DNA of 19,207 nucleotides from an uncultured Clostridia bacterium (GCA_934247855.1 CAKQKA010000023.1:1-19207); one strand, 5' to 3'; numbered from the stretch's first letter, positions 1-7,661 are shown. Made by a program: numbers and translations. The notes: a model not told the origin generated them from the sequence alone.

Positions 1-78
1 TTTATGCAATGTAAATATACGTGGTTAATAAAAAGACTTGCTTTGACGTTTTTGCGGTACGGGCGAAAGAGGTAGATA

Positions 79-1254
79 ATGGAAAAGACTTATGCAATAG
101 AAAAGCATGCCGAATGGAAAGGCAAAATAGAAACAAAAGTAAAGTGCCCCGTGGATACCGAAGAGGATCTTGCGGTTTGTTATACTCCCGGCGTTGCCGA
201 GGCTTGTCTTGCGATAAAAGACGATCCAGAACTGAGTTTCGAGCTTACGGGCAGGCAGAATACCGTTGCCGTTATAACGGACGGAACGGCGATTCTCGGT
301 CTTGGAAATATCGGTCCCGAGGCGGGAATGCCCGTTATGGAAGGCAAGTGCGCGTTGTTTAAAAAGTTCGGCGACGTGGATGCGTTTCCCATTTGTTTAA
401 GAACGACCGATACCGATGAAATTATTCGCATAATCGAGTGTATGCAGGGCAGTTTCGGCGGCATAAATCTTGAAGATATAGCCGCGCCGAGGTGCTTTGA
501 AATCGAAGAACGCCTGAAAAAGGAATTGGAAATCCCCGTATTCCACGACGATCAGCACGGAACGGCGATAGTTGTAGGCGCGGCGACGATCAACGCCGCA
601 AGAATTTTAAACAAAGAAATATCGTCGCTTAAAGTGGTTATCAACGGTGCGGGGGCCGCGGGCATAGCGATCGGTAAATTTCTGCTCGCAATGGGCGTTG
701 AGGACGTTGTTATGCTCAATCACTCGGGTATTATATGTCGCGGCGAGCAATATAAAAACCCCGCGCAAAGCAAGATTGCCGAAGTGACGAATAAACGCTG
801 CATTAAGGGTACGCTTGCCGACGCTGTGAAGGGCGCGGATATGTTTGTGGGCGTTTCGGTCGGCAACGTGCTTACCGAAGAAATGGTCAGAACAATGGCG
901 GAAGATCCTATCGTGTTTGCTCTCGCGAATCCCGTTCCCGAAATCAACCCCGAACTTGCGTTGCGCGCAGGTGCTAAAATTGTGGGTACGGGCAGCAGCC
1001 GTTATCCTAATCAGATCAATAACGCGCTTGTTTTTCCCGGATTGTTCAGAGGCGTGCTCGACGTGCGTGCCCGCGACGTAACCGACGAAATGATGATTGC
1101 GGCATCCCGCGGGATTGCTTCCGCTATTTCGGATGAAGATCTTTCTCCGTCCTGCATTTTGCCTAAAGTCATAGACATAAACGTACACAAGGCGGTTGCC
1201 GAAGCCGTAAGAGAAGCGGCTATCGCCTGCGGCGCGGCAAGACTCAAAAAATAA
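79..1254 (+). CDS. NAD(P)-dependent malic enzyme
   Basis: Predicted to oxidatively decarboxylate malate to pyruvate and CO2 with reduction of NAD(P)+, a cytosolic link between C4 acids and pyruvate. The 391-residue product has the short bacterial malic-enzyme architecture. Visible motifs are CYTPGVAEAC (Tyr35 as probable catalytic acid), MEGKCALFKKF (Lys90 as probable base), NLEDI (Glu132/Asp133) and HDDQHGT (Asp157/Asp158) for the divalent metal, a Rossmann loop NGAGAAGIA at 189-197, and ANPVPEI near residue 285. Length is typical for the small-subunit class without a phosphotransacetylase tail. The ATG at 79 is chosen because AAAGAGG at 66-72 is a well-spaced ribosome site. Cofactor preference cannot be read with confidence. 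No clear promoter is visible in the 78 bases upstream. A repeat copy and terminator-like hairpins follow the gene. Confidence 0.95.
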   Translation: MEKTYAIEKHAEWKGKIETKVKCPVDTEEDLAVCYTPGVAEACLAIKDDPELSFELTGRQNTVAVITDGTAILGLGNIGPEAGMPVMEGKCALFKKFGDVDAFPICLRTTDTDEIIRIIECMQGSFGGINLEDIAAPRCFEIEERLKKELEIPVFHDDQHGTAIVVGAATINAARILNKEISSLKVVINGAGAAGIAIGKFLLAMGVEDVVMLNHSGIICRGEQYKNPAQSKIAEVTNKRCIKGTLADAVKGADMFVGVSVGNVLTEEMVRTMAEDPIVFALANPVPEINPELALRAGAKIVGTGSSRYPNQINNALVFPGLFRGVLDVRARDVTDEMMIAASRGIASAISDEDLSPSCILPKVIDINVHKAVAEAVREAAIACGAARLKK

Positions 1255-1268
1255 GAGCCGAAAAGTGC

Positions 1269-1295
1269 AATAATCGACCTGTAGCGCGGCTTTTA
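1269..1295 (+). repeat. Dispersed 28-bp repeat, copy 1
   Basis: Matches the window's dispersed repeat: ATAATCGACCTGTAG, two variable bases, then CGGCTTTTA. It is preceded by GTGC, as in copy 2. It lies 15 bases after the malic enzyme stop codon, and its right block supplies the CGGCT arm and T tail of a possible weak terminator. Confidence 0.8.
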
Positions 1296-1346
1296 TCGTT
1301 TCAGACTAAAAAAGGTCGTAATAGAAGAATTTAAGTTTAAATGTGC

Positions 1347-1374
1347 GATAATCGACTTATAGGCGGATTTTTAG
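1347..1374 (+). repeat. Dispersed 28-bp repeat, copy 2
   Basis: GATAATCGACTTATAG followed by G and CGGATTTTTAG, in the same orientation as copy 1 and 52 bases downstream of it. The left flank ATGTGC resembles the flank of other copies. It is one of the best matches to the consensus. Confidence 0.85.
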
Positions 1375-1454
1375 CAAGATACAGCAATTTAACGTGCGGC
1401 GCGGAACAATATGCGTTTTCTTGTAGCATCGCTCTTAATACCATAAATATAATG

Positions 1455-1486
1455 AAAAGCGGGTTTTGAATAAATTCGCTTTTTTT
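1455..1486 (+). terminator. Hairpin terminator (candidate) after malic enzyme
   Basis: Arms AAAAGCG and CGCTTTT pair, extended inward by two G-U pairs and three A-T pairs around a small loop, followed by a T run ending in TTTTTTATCG. This is a classical intrinsic terminator shape, but it lies about 200 bases after the malic enzyme stop, so it may serve a long 3' UTR. Confidence 0.6.
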
Positions 1487-1531
1487 ATCGGTAAAACTTA
1501 TGAAAATCAGTTAAAAAAATAAAATAACAAA

Positions 1532-1565
1532 AAGCTCGCTTTATTTGAAATAAGGCGAGTTTTTT
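1532..1565. terminator. Hairpin terminator, probably bidirectional
   Basis: CTCGCTTTAT pairs with ATAAGGCGAG (one G-U pair) around a short loop, followed by TTTTTT on the + strand. The minus strand also has a T-rich tail. It directly precedes the next gene's promoter and would insulate it. Confidence 0.75.
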
Positions 1566-1566
1566 G

Positions 1567-1604
1567 TTGACAATGCGTTTTATGTGTGATATCATTTCGA
1601 TATC
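1567..1604 (+). promoter_or_regulatory. Sigma-70 type promoter of the SPFH gene with overlapping inverted repeat
   Basis: TTGACA at 1567-1572 and TATCAT at 1590-1595 are separated by exactly 17 bases, a near-consensus housekeeping promoter. A perfect 6-base inverted repeat GATATC-ATTTC-GATATC at 1588-1604 overlaps the -10 box and could be an operator. The operator role is inference. Confidence 0.75.
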
Positions 1605-1640
1605 AAATAAAATCATTTATCGATTTTAAAGGAGTCAGTT

Positions 1641-2687
1641 ATGGAAGAAAAGGTATTAAGCGGCAAGAAGAACGGTATGCTCGTGTTGTTGCTCGGCATT
1701 GTTATGGTTATAGCCTGCATTGCGTTTTTTGTTGTCGGCGGTATGGAAGCCGAGGCTGCGGAAGCGGAGGGCAGATCTCAAACTTTGGGCATCGCGCTCA
1801 TTTGTCTCGGTATTCTTACGTCTTGTCTTATCTGGGTTCCGTTTTGTTCGATTAAGGTTTTAAAACCGCAAGAGGCGCTCGTGCTCACGCTGTTCGGCAA
1901 ATACGTCGGCACGCTCAAGGGCGACGGCTTTTATGCGGTAAACCCTTTTTGTCAGGCGTTCAACCCCGCCGCAATGACCAAACTTAAACAAAGCGGCGAC
2001 GTAGGGCATGTTTCCGCGGGTGCGCCCAAGGATTCGGACGCGGCTATGATTGAGGCGGCGAATATGGCGGCGAACAAGAAGATTTCGCTCAAAATTCTTA
2101 CGCTTAACAACAACAAACAAAAGATTAACGATTGTTTAGGTAACCCCGTCGAAATCGGTATTGCAGTTATATGGCGCGTCGTTGATACCGCAAAAGCGGT
2201 GTTCAACGTGGATAACTATAAGGAATATCTCTCCTTGCAGTGCGACAGCGCGGTGAGAAATATCGTTCGCATTTATCCTTACGACGTTGCGCCTAACGTA
2301 GATACCACCGGCGACGGCATTGCCGACGAAGGGAGTTTACGCGGTTCCAGCGAGGTGGTTTGCTCCCGTATTCGCGACGAAATTCAGTCGAAAGTCAACA
2401 TCGCGGGTATAGAGATCATCGAGGCTCGTATTACATATCTTGCATACGCAACCGAAATCGCTTCCGTAATGCTTCAGCGTCAGCAGGCTTCGGCTATAAT
2501 CGACGCAAGAAAGATGATTGTCGACGGCGCTGTCGGTATGGTGGAAATGGCTCTCGAACGCCTTAAAGAAAACGGCGTTGTCGAACTTGACGAAGAGCGC
2601 AAGGCGGCTATGGTTTCCAACCTGCTTGTTGTTCTTTGCGGTAACCGCGACGCTCAGCCCGTTGTAAATTCGGGTTCGATTTATTGA
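1641..2687 (+). CDS. SPFH/band-7 domain membrane protein
   Basis: A 348-residue membrane protein with two hydrophobic segments near residues 13-34 and 49-69, then a region resembling the SPFH/band-7 (stomatin/prohibitin/flotillin) domain from about 70 to 290, and a helical C-terminus rich in Glu, Lys and Ala. Family members oligomerise at membranes and often scaffold proteases or microdomain proteins; the specific role here is unknown. IKVLKPQEALVLTLFGKYVG just after the second TM resembles the usual start of the domain, and YLSLQCDSAVRNIVRIYPYD and IEIIEARITYLAYATEIAS match its later conserved stretches. The ATG at 1641 has AAGGAG at 1629-1634. The small gene that starts 68 bases downstream is probably cotranscribed, since no terminator separates them. 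Confidence 0.82.
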   Translation: MEEKVLSGKKNGMLVLLLGIVMVIACIAFFVVGGMEAEAAEAEGRSQTLGIALICLGILTSCLIWVPFCSIKVLKPQEALVLTLFGKYVGTLKGDGFYAVNPFCQAFNPAAMTKLKQSGDVGHVSAGAPKDSDAAMIEAANMAANKKISLKILTLNNNKQKINDCLGNPVEIGIAVIWRVVDTAKAVFNVDNYKEYLSLQCDSAVRNIVRIYPYDVAPNVDTTGDGIADEGSLRGSSEVVCSRIRDEIQSKVNIAGIEIIEARITYLAYATEIASVMLQRQQASAIIDARKMIVDGAVGMVEMALERLKENGVVELDEERKAAMVSNLLVVLCGNRDAQPVVNSGSIY

Positions 2688-2755
2688 TCGGACGGGCATT
2701 TGCCTTGATTTGACTGCGCTGCTTGCAGGGCTGTATGTGATTGACGGAGGTTTGT

Positions 2756-2944
2756 ATGGCTGATAACAAAAAACAAATACCGCTCAGAATAAGCGAAAGT
2801 CTTTATAACGAACTTGCGCGCTGGGCGGACGATGAATTTCGCTCCGTAAACGGGCAGATAGAATATCTGCTTACCGAGTGCGTTAAAAAGCGCAGAAAGA
2901 GCGGTGGCGGCTCAGCCGATTTCGGTGATAAAGAGAATAAATAA
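2756..2944 (+). CDS. Small ribbon-helix-helix-like protein, partner of the SPFH gene
   Basis: A 62-residue protein starting at ATG 2756, chosen because GGAGG at 2746-2750 is ideally placed; an upstream in-frame TTG at 2741 would lie before this site and is unlikely. The core QIPLRISESLYNELARWADDEF then SVNGQIEYLLTECV fits the strand-helix-helix pattern of Arc/MetJ or HicB-C-terminal-like DNA-binding proteins. The basic, Gly/Ser-rich tail (KKRRKSGGG) may be disordered. It lies just after an SPFH gene on the same strand and before a strong terminator. Such proteins often dimerise on operator DNA, so it could regulate its own unit or act with the SPFH protein; neither is shown. The fold assignment is from pattern only. 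Confidence 0.75.
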   Translation: MADNKKQIPLRISESLYNELARWADDEFRSVNGQIEYLLTECVKKRRKSGGGSADFGDKENK

Positions 2945-2951
2945 AATAAAA

Positions 2952-2989
2952 GCGGAGTGCGTTAATTTGCGCATTCCGCCGATTTTTTT
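2952..2989 (+). terminator. Intrinsic terminator of the SPFH unit
   Basis: GCGGAGTGCG pairs with CGCATTCCGC (one G-U pair) across an 8-base loop and is followed by CGATTTTTTT. It begins 8 bases after the stop codon of the small RHH-like gene. Confidence 0.88.
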
Positions 2990-2997
2990 GCGATAAT

Positions 2998-3043
2998 AAA
3001 GGCTTTGCAAAGTCGCGCGGCGGCGGTTTTGTAAAGCCTTTTG
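2998..3043 (-). terminator. Hairpin terminator, probably for the LRR gene
   Basis: AAAGGCTTTGCAAA pairs with TTTTGTAAAGCCTTT around a GC-rich loop. On the minus strand the hairpin lies about 23 bases after the LRR stop codon and ends in a T-rich stretch. It is also flanked by T residues on the + strand, so it may work in both directions. Confidence 0.7.
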
Positions 3044-3065
3044 TCGTTGTGTTAAGTTTTATCGT

Positions 3066-5033
3066 TTAAATCTTTTTCCATTCTGCGTAAAGTACCGTTC
3101 CGCTTTCAATGGTTTTGAGTTCTTCGTCTGTAATGCAGGCTTTATATTCGGTCATGTTGCCGTAGTCGGGTGTAACCGTGTACGGTTTGTATACGACTTC
3201 GCCGTTCTCGGATTTTTTCCAACCCATAAATTCATAGCCTTCGCGATAGGGTGCCGTGCGGTAGCTGCCGCTTTTATACTTAATGCTGTAAGCGTCGGCA
3301 GAATAAAAGTTTTTGTCTGCGCCGTCGGGTATGTATTTTAAGGAGTAAACATACGGAACGTCGTTGTCTTTACCTAACGTTACATCGGCAAACAGCGAAC
3401 CGCTGCTGACAATATTGAACGAATTGGATGTTCCTTCCGAATAAACCGTACAGCCGTAAAACGCTTCCTGCATGGCGTTTACGCTTCTCGGCAGGGCGAC
3501 GGCTAACTTAAAGCAATAAGCAAACGCCGACGTTGTTATCTGGCTGAGATTCTGCGGGAAAACCACGGTTTCGAGATTATAGCAATCTGCAAACGCTCCG
3601 AGCGGAATAACCCTCATACTCTGCGGCAGGGTAACTTTTTTCAGTCCGTAACCGTAAGCAAAAGCATATTGTTCCAACTCAACGCCGCTTGGAATTACGG
3701 CTTCTTCTATATCCGAGAATGAAAAAGCATAACTGCCGATCGTTGATACTTCTGACGGGAAGTTTTCGGCTTTCAGTCCGCAAACAAGCGTGCCGCCGTC
3801 AAGTATAAAGTTGTTTACCGCGGTGTATTTGCAGCCGGATTCGGTCTTCACGCTTGTGAGCGAAACGCATCCTTTGAAAAGATTGCCGAGAATCGTGGTC
3901 GTAGTCTCCGGGATGGTAATCGTCTTTAAACTTGTGCAGTCGGCAAAAATCGGATAAAACTGAGAATTGAATTGTTCGACTTTACCGAGGTTTATCTGTT
4001 CGAGGTTCGTGCAGTTGTTAAAAGCGCCGCTTGCCACTTTTTTAACCGAATCAGGCAGGGTGAGTTGTTTCAGGCTCTTATTGCTGTCGAAAGCATATGA
4101 ATAAATAAGCTCTATATTGTCGGGTATCGTAAAGTTGCCGACGGCTTTGATAAGGTTAGTTTCGTTTGCGATAACGCATCCGTCTTTGGAAACGTATGCG
4201 CCGGGGTTTTCGGGATCGTCCTGCAAAATATCTATTTTTTCAAGGCTGTCGCATCCTCTGAAAAAGCCATAGCCCGGCGAATCGATAGTTTTCAGGGAGG
4301 CAGGCAGCGTAACTTCTTTCAAAGAAGAACAGTTATTGAAAGCCGAGGCGAACATAGTGTTGAGTCTGCTCGGAAAATCGACTGATTTTAATTGTTTGCA
4401 GTCATAAAACGCGTAGTCGTATATCAAAAGCAGGTTTTGCGATAATTTAACTCTTTCAAGAGCAGTGCAACCCGAAAACGCGTAACTGTTTATCACTTCC
4501 ACGCTGTTGGGCATCCATACGCTTTTGGTTTTTTTGTTCGATAAATCACCCACGGCGATTACGCTTGACGTGCCGTCCGGCGTGAATGCCGGAATAATGA
4601 GCTTATCGGGGAAATCTTCATCGGCTATATCGGAGTTTTTGGCTATCATTACGCCGTTCTTTTTGTTGACCGTTACGCTTGTGTATGTAAAGAGTCCGTC
4701 AACAAGTATCGGTCTGTAAACAAGCGTTTTCGAGGGGAGTGAGTCGCCTTTCGGATCGTCGTTCATTGCAAGAACGGACATTTTATACGTAACATACTCG
4801 GTCGTAACGTTCAAAAGGTCGAACTTGTTATCGTACGTAACGTGGTTTTCGCCGTTTATCGTAACAAGATAGGCGTCTGCGCCGTCCACCTTGTCCCATT
4901 GCAGATAGTCCTCTTCTATTCTTACGTTGTCGGGCGTGGTGAGTCGGGTATTACTGCAAGCCGTGCCAAAAACGCACAGAACGGCTGTCGCGGCAACGAC
5001 AAGCAATATCAAAACGGGGTATTGTTTTTTCAT
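3066..5033 (-). CDS. BspA-like leucine-rich-repeat surface lipoprotein
   Basis: A 655-residue predicted exported lipoprotein. The start is set at the ATG at 5033, giving MKKQYPVLILLVVAA, because AGGAGG at 5040-5045 lies just upstream; the frame stays open further upstream but that part reads as leader. Residues 1-25 form a signal peptide and Cys26 (in FGTAC) is the likely lipidated residue, although the -3 position is Gly rather than Leu. Residues about 33-70 (TPDNVRIEEDYLQWDKVDGA) look like a fibronectin-III-type strand pattern. The bulk, about 130-570, consists of roughly a dozen Treponema/BspA-type LRR_5 repeats (for example YAFSGCTALERVKL and AFNNCSSLKEVTLP). The C-terminus (YREGYEFMGWKK, VLYAEWKKI) matches the Listeria-Bacteroides (Flg_new) repeat. 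It probably acts in adhesion or binding at the cell surface; the ligand is unknown. Confidence 0.9.
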   Translation of the reverse strand: MKKQYPVLILLVVAATAVLCVFGTACSNTRLTTPDNVRIEEDYLQWDKVDGADAYLVTINGENHVTYDNKFDLLNVTTEYVTYKMSVLAMNDDPKGDSLPSKTLVYRPILVDGLFTYTSVTVNKKNGVMIAKNSDIADEDFPDKLIIPAFTPDGTSSVIAVGDLSNKKTKSVWMPNSVEVINSYAFSGCTALERVKLSQNLLLIYDYAFYDCKQLKSVDFPSRLNTMFASAFNNCSSLKEVTLPASLKTIDSPGYGFFRGCDSLEKIDILQDDPENPGAYVSKDGCVIANETNLIKAVGNFTIPDNIELIYSYAFDSNKSLKQLTLPDSVKKVASGAFNNCTNLEQINLGKVEQFNSQFYPIFADCTSLKTITIPETTTTILGNLFKGCVSLTSVKTESGCKYTAVNNFILDGGTLVCGLKAENFPSEVSTIGSYAFSFSDIEEAVIPSGVELEQYAFAYGYGLKKVTLPQSMRVIPLGAFADCYNLETVVFPQNLSQITTSAFAYCFKLAVALPRSVNAMQEAFYGCTVYSEGTSNSFNIVSSGSLFADVTLGKDNDVPYVYSLKYIPDGADKNFYSADAYSIKYKSGSYRTAPYREGYEFMGWKKSENGEVVYKPYTVTPDYGNMTEYKACITDEELKTIESGTVLYAEWKKI

Positions 5034-5146
5034 GGTATACCTCCTGTGGTTTCCTGCGTAATAGTTCTGCAGCCCGTGCGTTTTTTTAACGCGTTGTCCA
5101 AAGCGCGTCGTACGGCTGCGCAAATCATACACATGTTTATTTTAAG

Positions 5147-5175
5147 AATATAACATATCAAACAAGTAAAGTCAA
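5147..5175 (-). promoter_or_regulatory. Sigma-70 type promoter of the LRR lipoprotein gene
   Basis: On the minus strand TTGACT (5170-5175) and TATATT (5147-5152) are separated by exactly 17 bases. Transcription would start near 5140, giving a leader of about 107 bases before the ATG at 5033. Confidence 0.8.
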
Positions 5176-5288
5176 TTTTTTTCGCGCCCCAAACGGCAAT
5201 GACGTGATTTTGTAAAACTTTTTTAACCGAAAAGTTGTAGGATACAAGCTCCGGTTCAACATAAAGCTTTCTTCTGTTTTTTTACCTG

Positions 5289-5315
5289 AAAATACCTCTA
5301 TAAGTCGATTATTGC
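5289..5315 (-). repeat. Dispersed repeat, copy 3 (left block intact, right block diverged)
   Basis: Read on the minus strand it is GCAATAATCGACTTATAG followed by a poorly conserved AGGTATTTT. The left block is a near-perfect match. It lies between the galE 3' end and the LRR promoter. Confidence 0.7.
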
Positions 5316-5344
5316 GGGTTTCGGCGCATAAAGAGTAAAAATAA

Positions 5345-5385
5345 AAGCGACCTGCAAACGGAAAAAGTCCGCCTATAGGTCGCTT
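5345..5385 (-). terminator. galE terminator candidate built partly from a repeat copy
   Basis: On the minus strand AAGCGACCT (5377-5385) pairs perfectly with AGGTCGCTT (5345-5353) around a 23-base loop, followed by TTATTTTTA. It lies 27 bases after the galE stop. The first arm belongs to repeat copy 4. The loop is long for an intrinsic terminator, so confidence is moderate. Confidence 0.55.
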
Positions 5386-5390
5386 ATTCG
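5362..5390 (-). repeat. Dispersed 28-bp repeat, copy 4
   Basis: On the minus strand: CGAATAAGCGACCTATAG, GC, then GGACTTTTTC. One position in the left block (T to G) is changed, which makes it complementary to the nearby AGGTCGCTT and creates a hairpin. It lies in the galE 3' region. Confidence 0.8.
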
Positions 5391-5411
5391 CTATTTGACG
5401 ATAATTAGAGA

Positions 5412-6428
5412 TTAATCGGGATAACCGTCGGGATTTTTCATCTGCCAGTTAAGTTGATCTTTGCACATATCGTCCAAAGTCTTTTTCGCCTCGAATCCGA
5501 GGTATTCTTTTGCAAGGCGCGTGTCTGCATAGCAGGTGTCGATATCGCCGGGGCGGCGCGGCGCGATTGAGTAGGGAATGGGTTTGCCTAACGCTTTCGC
5601 AAAACCGTTGATCATCTCTAACACGCTGTAACCTCTTCCCGTGCCGAGGTTGACGATGTAAAGTCCGCTGTTTGAAAGCAGTTTATCGACTGCGAGAACG
5701 TGACCTTGAGCAAGGTCTACAACGTGAATGTAATCGCGGACGCCTGTTCCGTCGGGCGTGTCATAATCGTTACCGAAAACTTTTACCTCGGGCAGTTTGC
5801 CTACCGCAACTTTTGTGATATACGGGCAAAGGTTGTTAGGGATGCCGTTGGGATCCTCGCCGATAAGTCCGCTCGAATGTGCGCCTACCGGGTTGAAATA
5901 ACGCAATATTCCGATGTTCCAGCTGTTGTCCGCTTTATAGATATCTTTCAGAATGTATTCTATAAAGAGTTTGGTCGAGCCGTAAGGGTTGGTCGTGGAA
6001 AGGGGAAAGTCCTCGGTAATAGGAACCGAAGCGGGTTTGCCGTAAACCGTTGCAGAAGAGGAGAATACAAGATTTTTGCAGCCTGCCGCGCGCATAGCTT
6101 CAACCAGCACTAGCAGCCCCGTAATGTTGTTGTGATAATATTCAACGGGTTTTGCAACCGATTCGCCGACTGCCTTAAGCCCTGCAAAATTGATTACCGC
6201 GTCAATCTTGTGTTCTGCAAAAATCTTGTCAAGCGCGGCGCGGTCGAGTATGTCGTTTTTATAGAAAGGAATTTTTTTGCCGACAATTTGTTCAACGCGC
6301 TCCATTGCAGCCGGTTTGCTGTTTGAAAGGTTATCCACAACCACCACGTCATAACCGGCATTGATGAGTTCTATGCAGGTGTGCGAGCCGATATAGCCTG
6401 CGCCACCGGTAACGAGTATTGTTTTCAT
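5412..6428 (-). CDS. galE: UDP-glucose 4-epimerase
   Basis: Predicted to interconvert UDP-galactose and UDP-glucose (possibly also the N-acetyl forms) using tightly bound NAD+, in the cytosol as part of the Leloir pathway and glycan precursor supply. The 338-residue product is a full-length extended SDR enzyme. Motifs are GGAGYIG at 8-14 for NAD+, FSSSATVYG with Ser124, and Tyr149/Lys153 in NPYGSTK, the same numbering as the E. coli enzyme. The substrate region RYFNPVGAHSSGLIGEDP and DGTGVRDYIHVVDLA are also intact. The ATG at 6428 is preceded by GCGGAGGC at about 6439-6446, a slightly long spacing. It lies 113 bases downstream of nahK on the same strand, with a repeat copy in the gap, so the two probably share a transcript. 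Confidence 0.96.
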   Translation of the reverse strand: MKTILVTGGAGYIGSHTCIELINAGYDVVVVDNLSNSKPAAMERVEQIVGKKIPFYKNDILDRAALDKIFAEHKIDAVINFAGLKAVGESVAKPVEYYHNNITGLLVLVEAMRAAGCKNLVFSSSATVYGKPASVPITEDFPLSTTNPYGSTKLFIEYILKDIYKADNSWNIGILRYFNPVGAHSSGLIGEDPNGIPNNLCPYITKVAVGKLPEVKVFGNDYDTPDGTGVRDYIHVVDLAQGHVLAVDKLLSNSGLYIVNLGTGRGYSVLEMINGFAKALGKPIPYSIAPRRPGDIDTCYADTRLAKEYLGFEAKKTLDDMCKDQLNWQMKNPDGYPD

Positions 6429-6502
6429 ATTATTATTTGCCTCCGCAAAAAATGTTTCGATTAAATATATTTTATCGGGCGGAACGATGTGTCAAAACAG
6501 GT

Positions 6503-6530
6503 GATAATCGACTTATAGCCCGACTTTTTA
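6503..6530 (+). repeat. Dispersed 28-bp repeat, copy 5
   Basis: GATAATCGACTTATAG, CC, CGACTTTTTA: an essentially consensus copy. It lies in the nahK-galE spacer, oriented against the transcription of both genes. The two blocks show an internal direct repeat, CGACTTATAG and CGACTTTTTA. Confidence 0.88.
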
Positions 6531-6541
6531 TATCTTTTTTC

Positions 6542-7648
6542 TTATTTTTCGTTATAGTACTTGTCGACTATAGCGTTCATCTTGTCGAAAACCGATTCCA
6601 TATCGGAAACCAGTTTGAACTGCGTTCTCGTACGGTCAAGGTTGTGGTTTTCGCGTTTGATTCTGAAATAAACGTCGCCCTCGAGGTGGTCGGTCAAAAA
6701 TCTTATACCGCATTCGTAGGTCATTAAAATTGCGCCGAGCGCAAGGTTTTTGGCTTCTGCGGGCGTCATAGAACTGCGCAAAGTCGACATATAACCCTTG
6801 ACGTATTGTTCAAACAGCGCGATATCGAAATTGACTTTCGAAAGGTCCTGTTCGTCCTCCGCTGCGGGGTTGCATCCGAAACGAATGGAATCGCCGAAAT
6901 CGTAAACGATGGTACCCGGCATAATGGTGTCGAGATCGATAACGGCAACCGCTTTGTCGGTCGCGTTGTCGATAAGCACGTTATTCAGCTTGGTATCGTT
7001 ATGGGTAACCTTGCAGGGGATAACGCCGTCTTGTAACTGCCGAACGATTTTATCCACCAGAGGTTTATGCAAAAGGGCGAATTTAACTTCGGCTTTTACG
7101 CTGTCAAGCCGCCCGGCTTTGTTTTCGGCAATGGCTTTTTCAAGATTTTCAAAACGCTTTACCGTATTGTGAAAGTTCGGCAGCGGTTCATATAATTTAG
7201 AGGCGTCGAACTCGGCGAGCAGATTGGCAAAATTGCCGAACGCAACCGCGCTCTGATAAAAATGCTCGGGCTTTTCAACCTTCTGGTAAGCCGTTGCGCC
7301 GTCGATAAAGAGGTATACACGGAAGAAATTCGTGCCGTCGCAGTAATACAAACCGTCGTCTTTGGTTTTAACAACCGTCAAAGACTCTCTGTCGGGATCG
7401 CCGCCGCGCTCGATGATTTTCTTGCGCGCAAACTCGGTAACGAGATAGATGTTATTCATTAAACGAGCAACATCTTTGAAGAGGTTGGAATTTATTCTTT
7501 GCAAAATATATTTGTTTTTGCTTCCGTCGGGATTGACGGTGGTAAGTAAAAACGTTTCGTTAATGTGACCTTCGCCGTAGGGGACGCAATCATAATATTC
7601 GCCTTTGACGTTGAATTGTTTGCAGATCGCGTTGAAATCGTAAGTCAT
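6542..7648 (-). CDS. nahK: N-acetylhexosamine 1-kinase-like phosphotransferase
   Basis: A 368-residue member of the aminoglycoside phosphotransferase/choline kinase fold, closest in pattern to N-acetylhexosamine 1-kinase (NahK/LnpB) of the Bifidobacterium lacto-N-biose pathway. It would phosphorylate C1 of GlcNAc or GalNAc using ATP. Motifs seen are GEGHINETF at 25-33 (nucleotide loop), THNDTKLNNVLID with catalytic Asp218, and VIDLDTIMPG with metal-binding Asp238/Asp240, followed by YDFGDSIRFG. Length agrees with the roughly 360 residues of NahK. The ATG at 7648 has TAAGGAG at 7654-7660. Pairing with galE supports a hexosamine/galactose salvage role, since the Bifidobacterium cluster also contains both. 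No lacto-N-biose phosphorylase or uridylyltransferase gene lies in this window. Substrate identity is inferred. Confidence 0.82.
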   Translation of the reverse strand: MTYDFNAICKQFNVKGEYYDCVPYGEGHINETFLLTTVNPDGSKNKYILQRINSNLFKDVARLMNNIYLVTEFARKKIIERGGDPDRESLTVVKTKDDGLYYCDGTNFFRVYLFIDGATAYQKVEKPEHFYQSAVAFGNFANLLAEFDASKLYEPLPNFHNTVKRFENLEKAIAENKAGRLDSVKAEVKFALLHKPLVDKIVRQLQDGVIPCKVTHNDTKLNNVLIDNATDKAVAVIDLDTIMPGTIVYDFGDSIRFGCNPAAEDEQDLSKVNFDIALFEQYVKGYMSTLRSSMTPAEAKNLALGAILMTYECGIRFLTDHLEGDVYFRIKRENHNLDRTRTQFKLVSDMESVFDKMNAIVDKYYNEK

Positions 7649-7661
7649 ATAAACTCCTTAT

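Larger units (their letters stand above)
1255..1640. other. Non-coding spacer between malic enzyme and SPFH genes
   Basis: This 386-base spacer holds no credible gene. In order it contains a weak hairpin using the first repeat copy (arms AGCCG 1256-1260 and CGGCT 1287-1291, then TTTA), two same-orientation dispersed repeat copies, two hairpins with T-rich tails (1455-1486 and 1532-1565), and the promoter of the next gene. Stretches between these are AT-rich and show no further structure I can support. Confidence 0.7.

Noticed and set aside
607..1188. A 193-codon minus-strand frame opposite the malic enzyme gene
   Set aside because: The coding evidence on the + strand is overwhelming; the antisense product is compositionally odd and unrecognised.
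5034..5132. N-terminal extension of the LRR lipoprotein by 33 codons
   Set aside because: A clear AGGAGG and an immediate signal peptide follow at 5033; the extension would bury the signal peptide.
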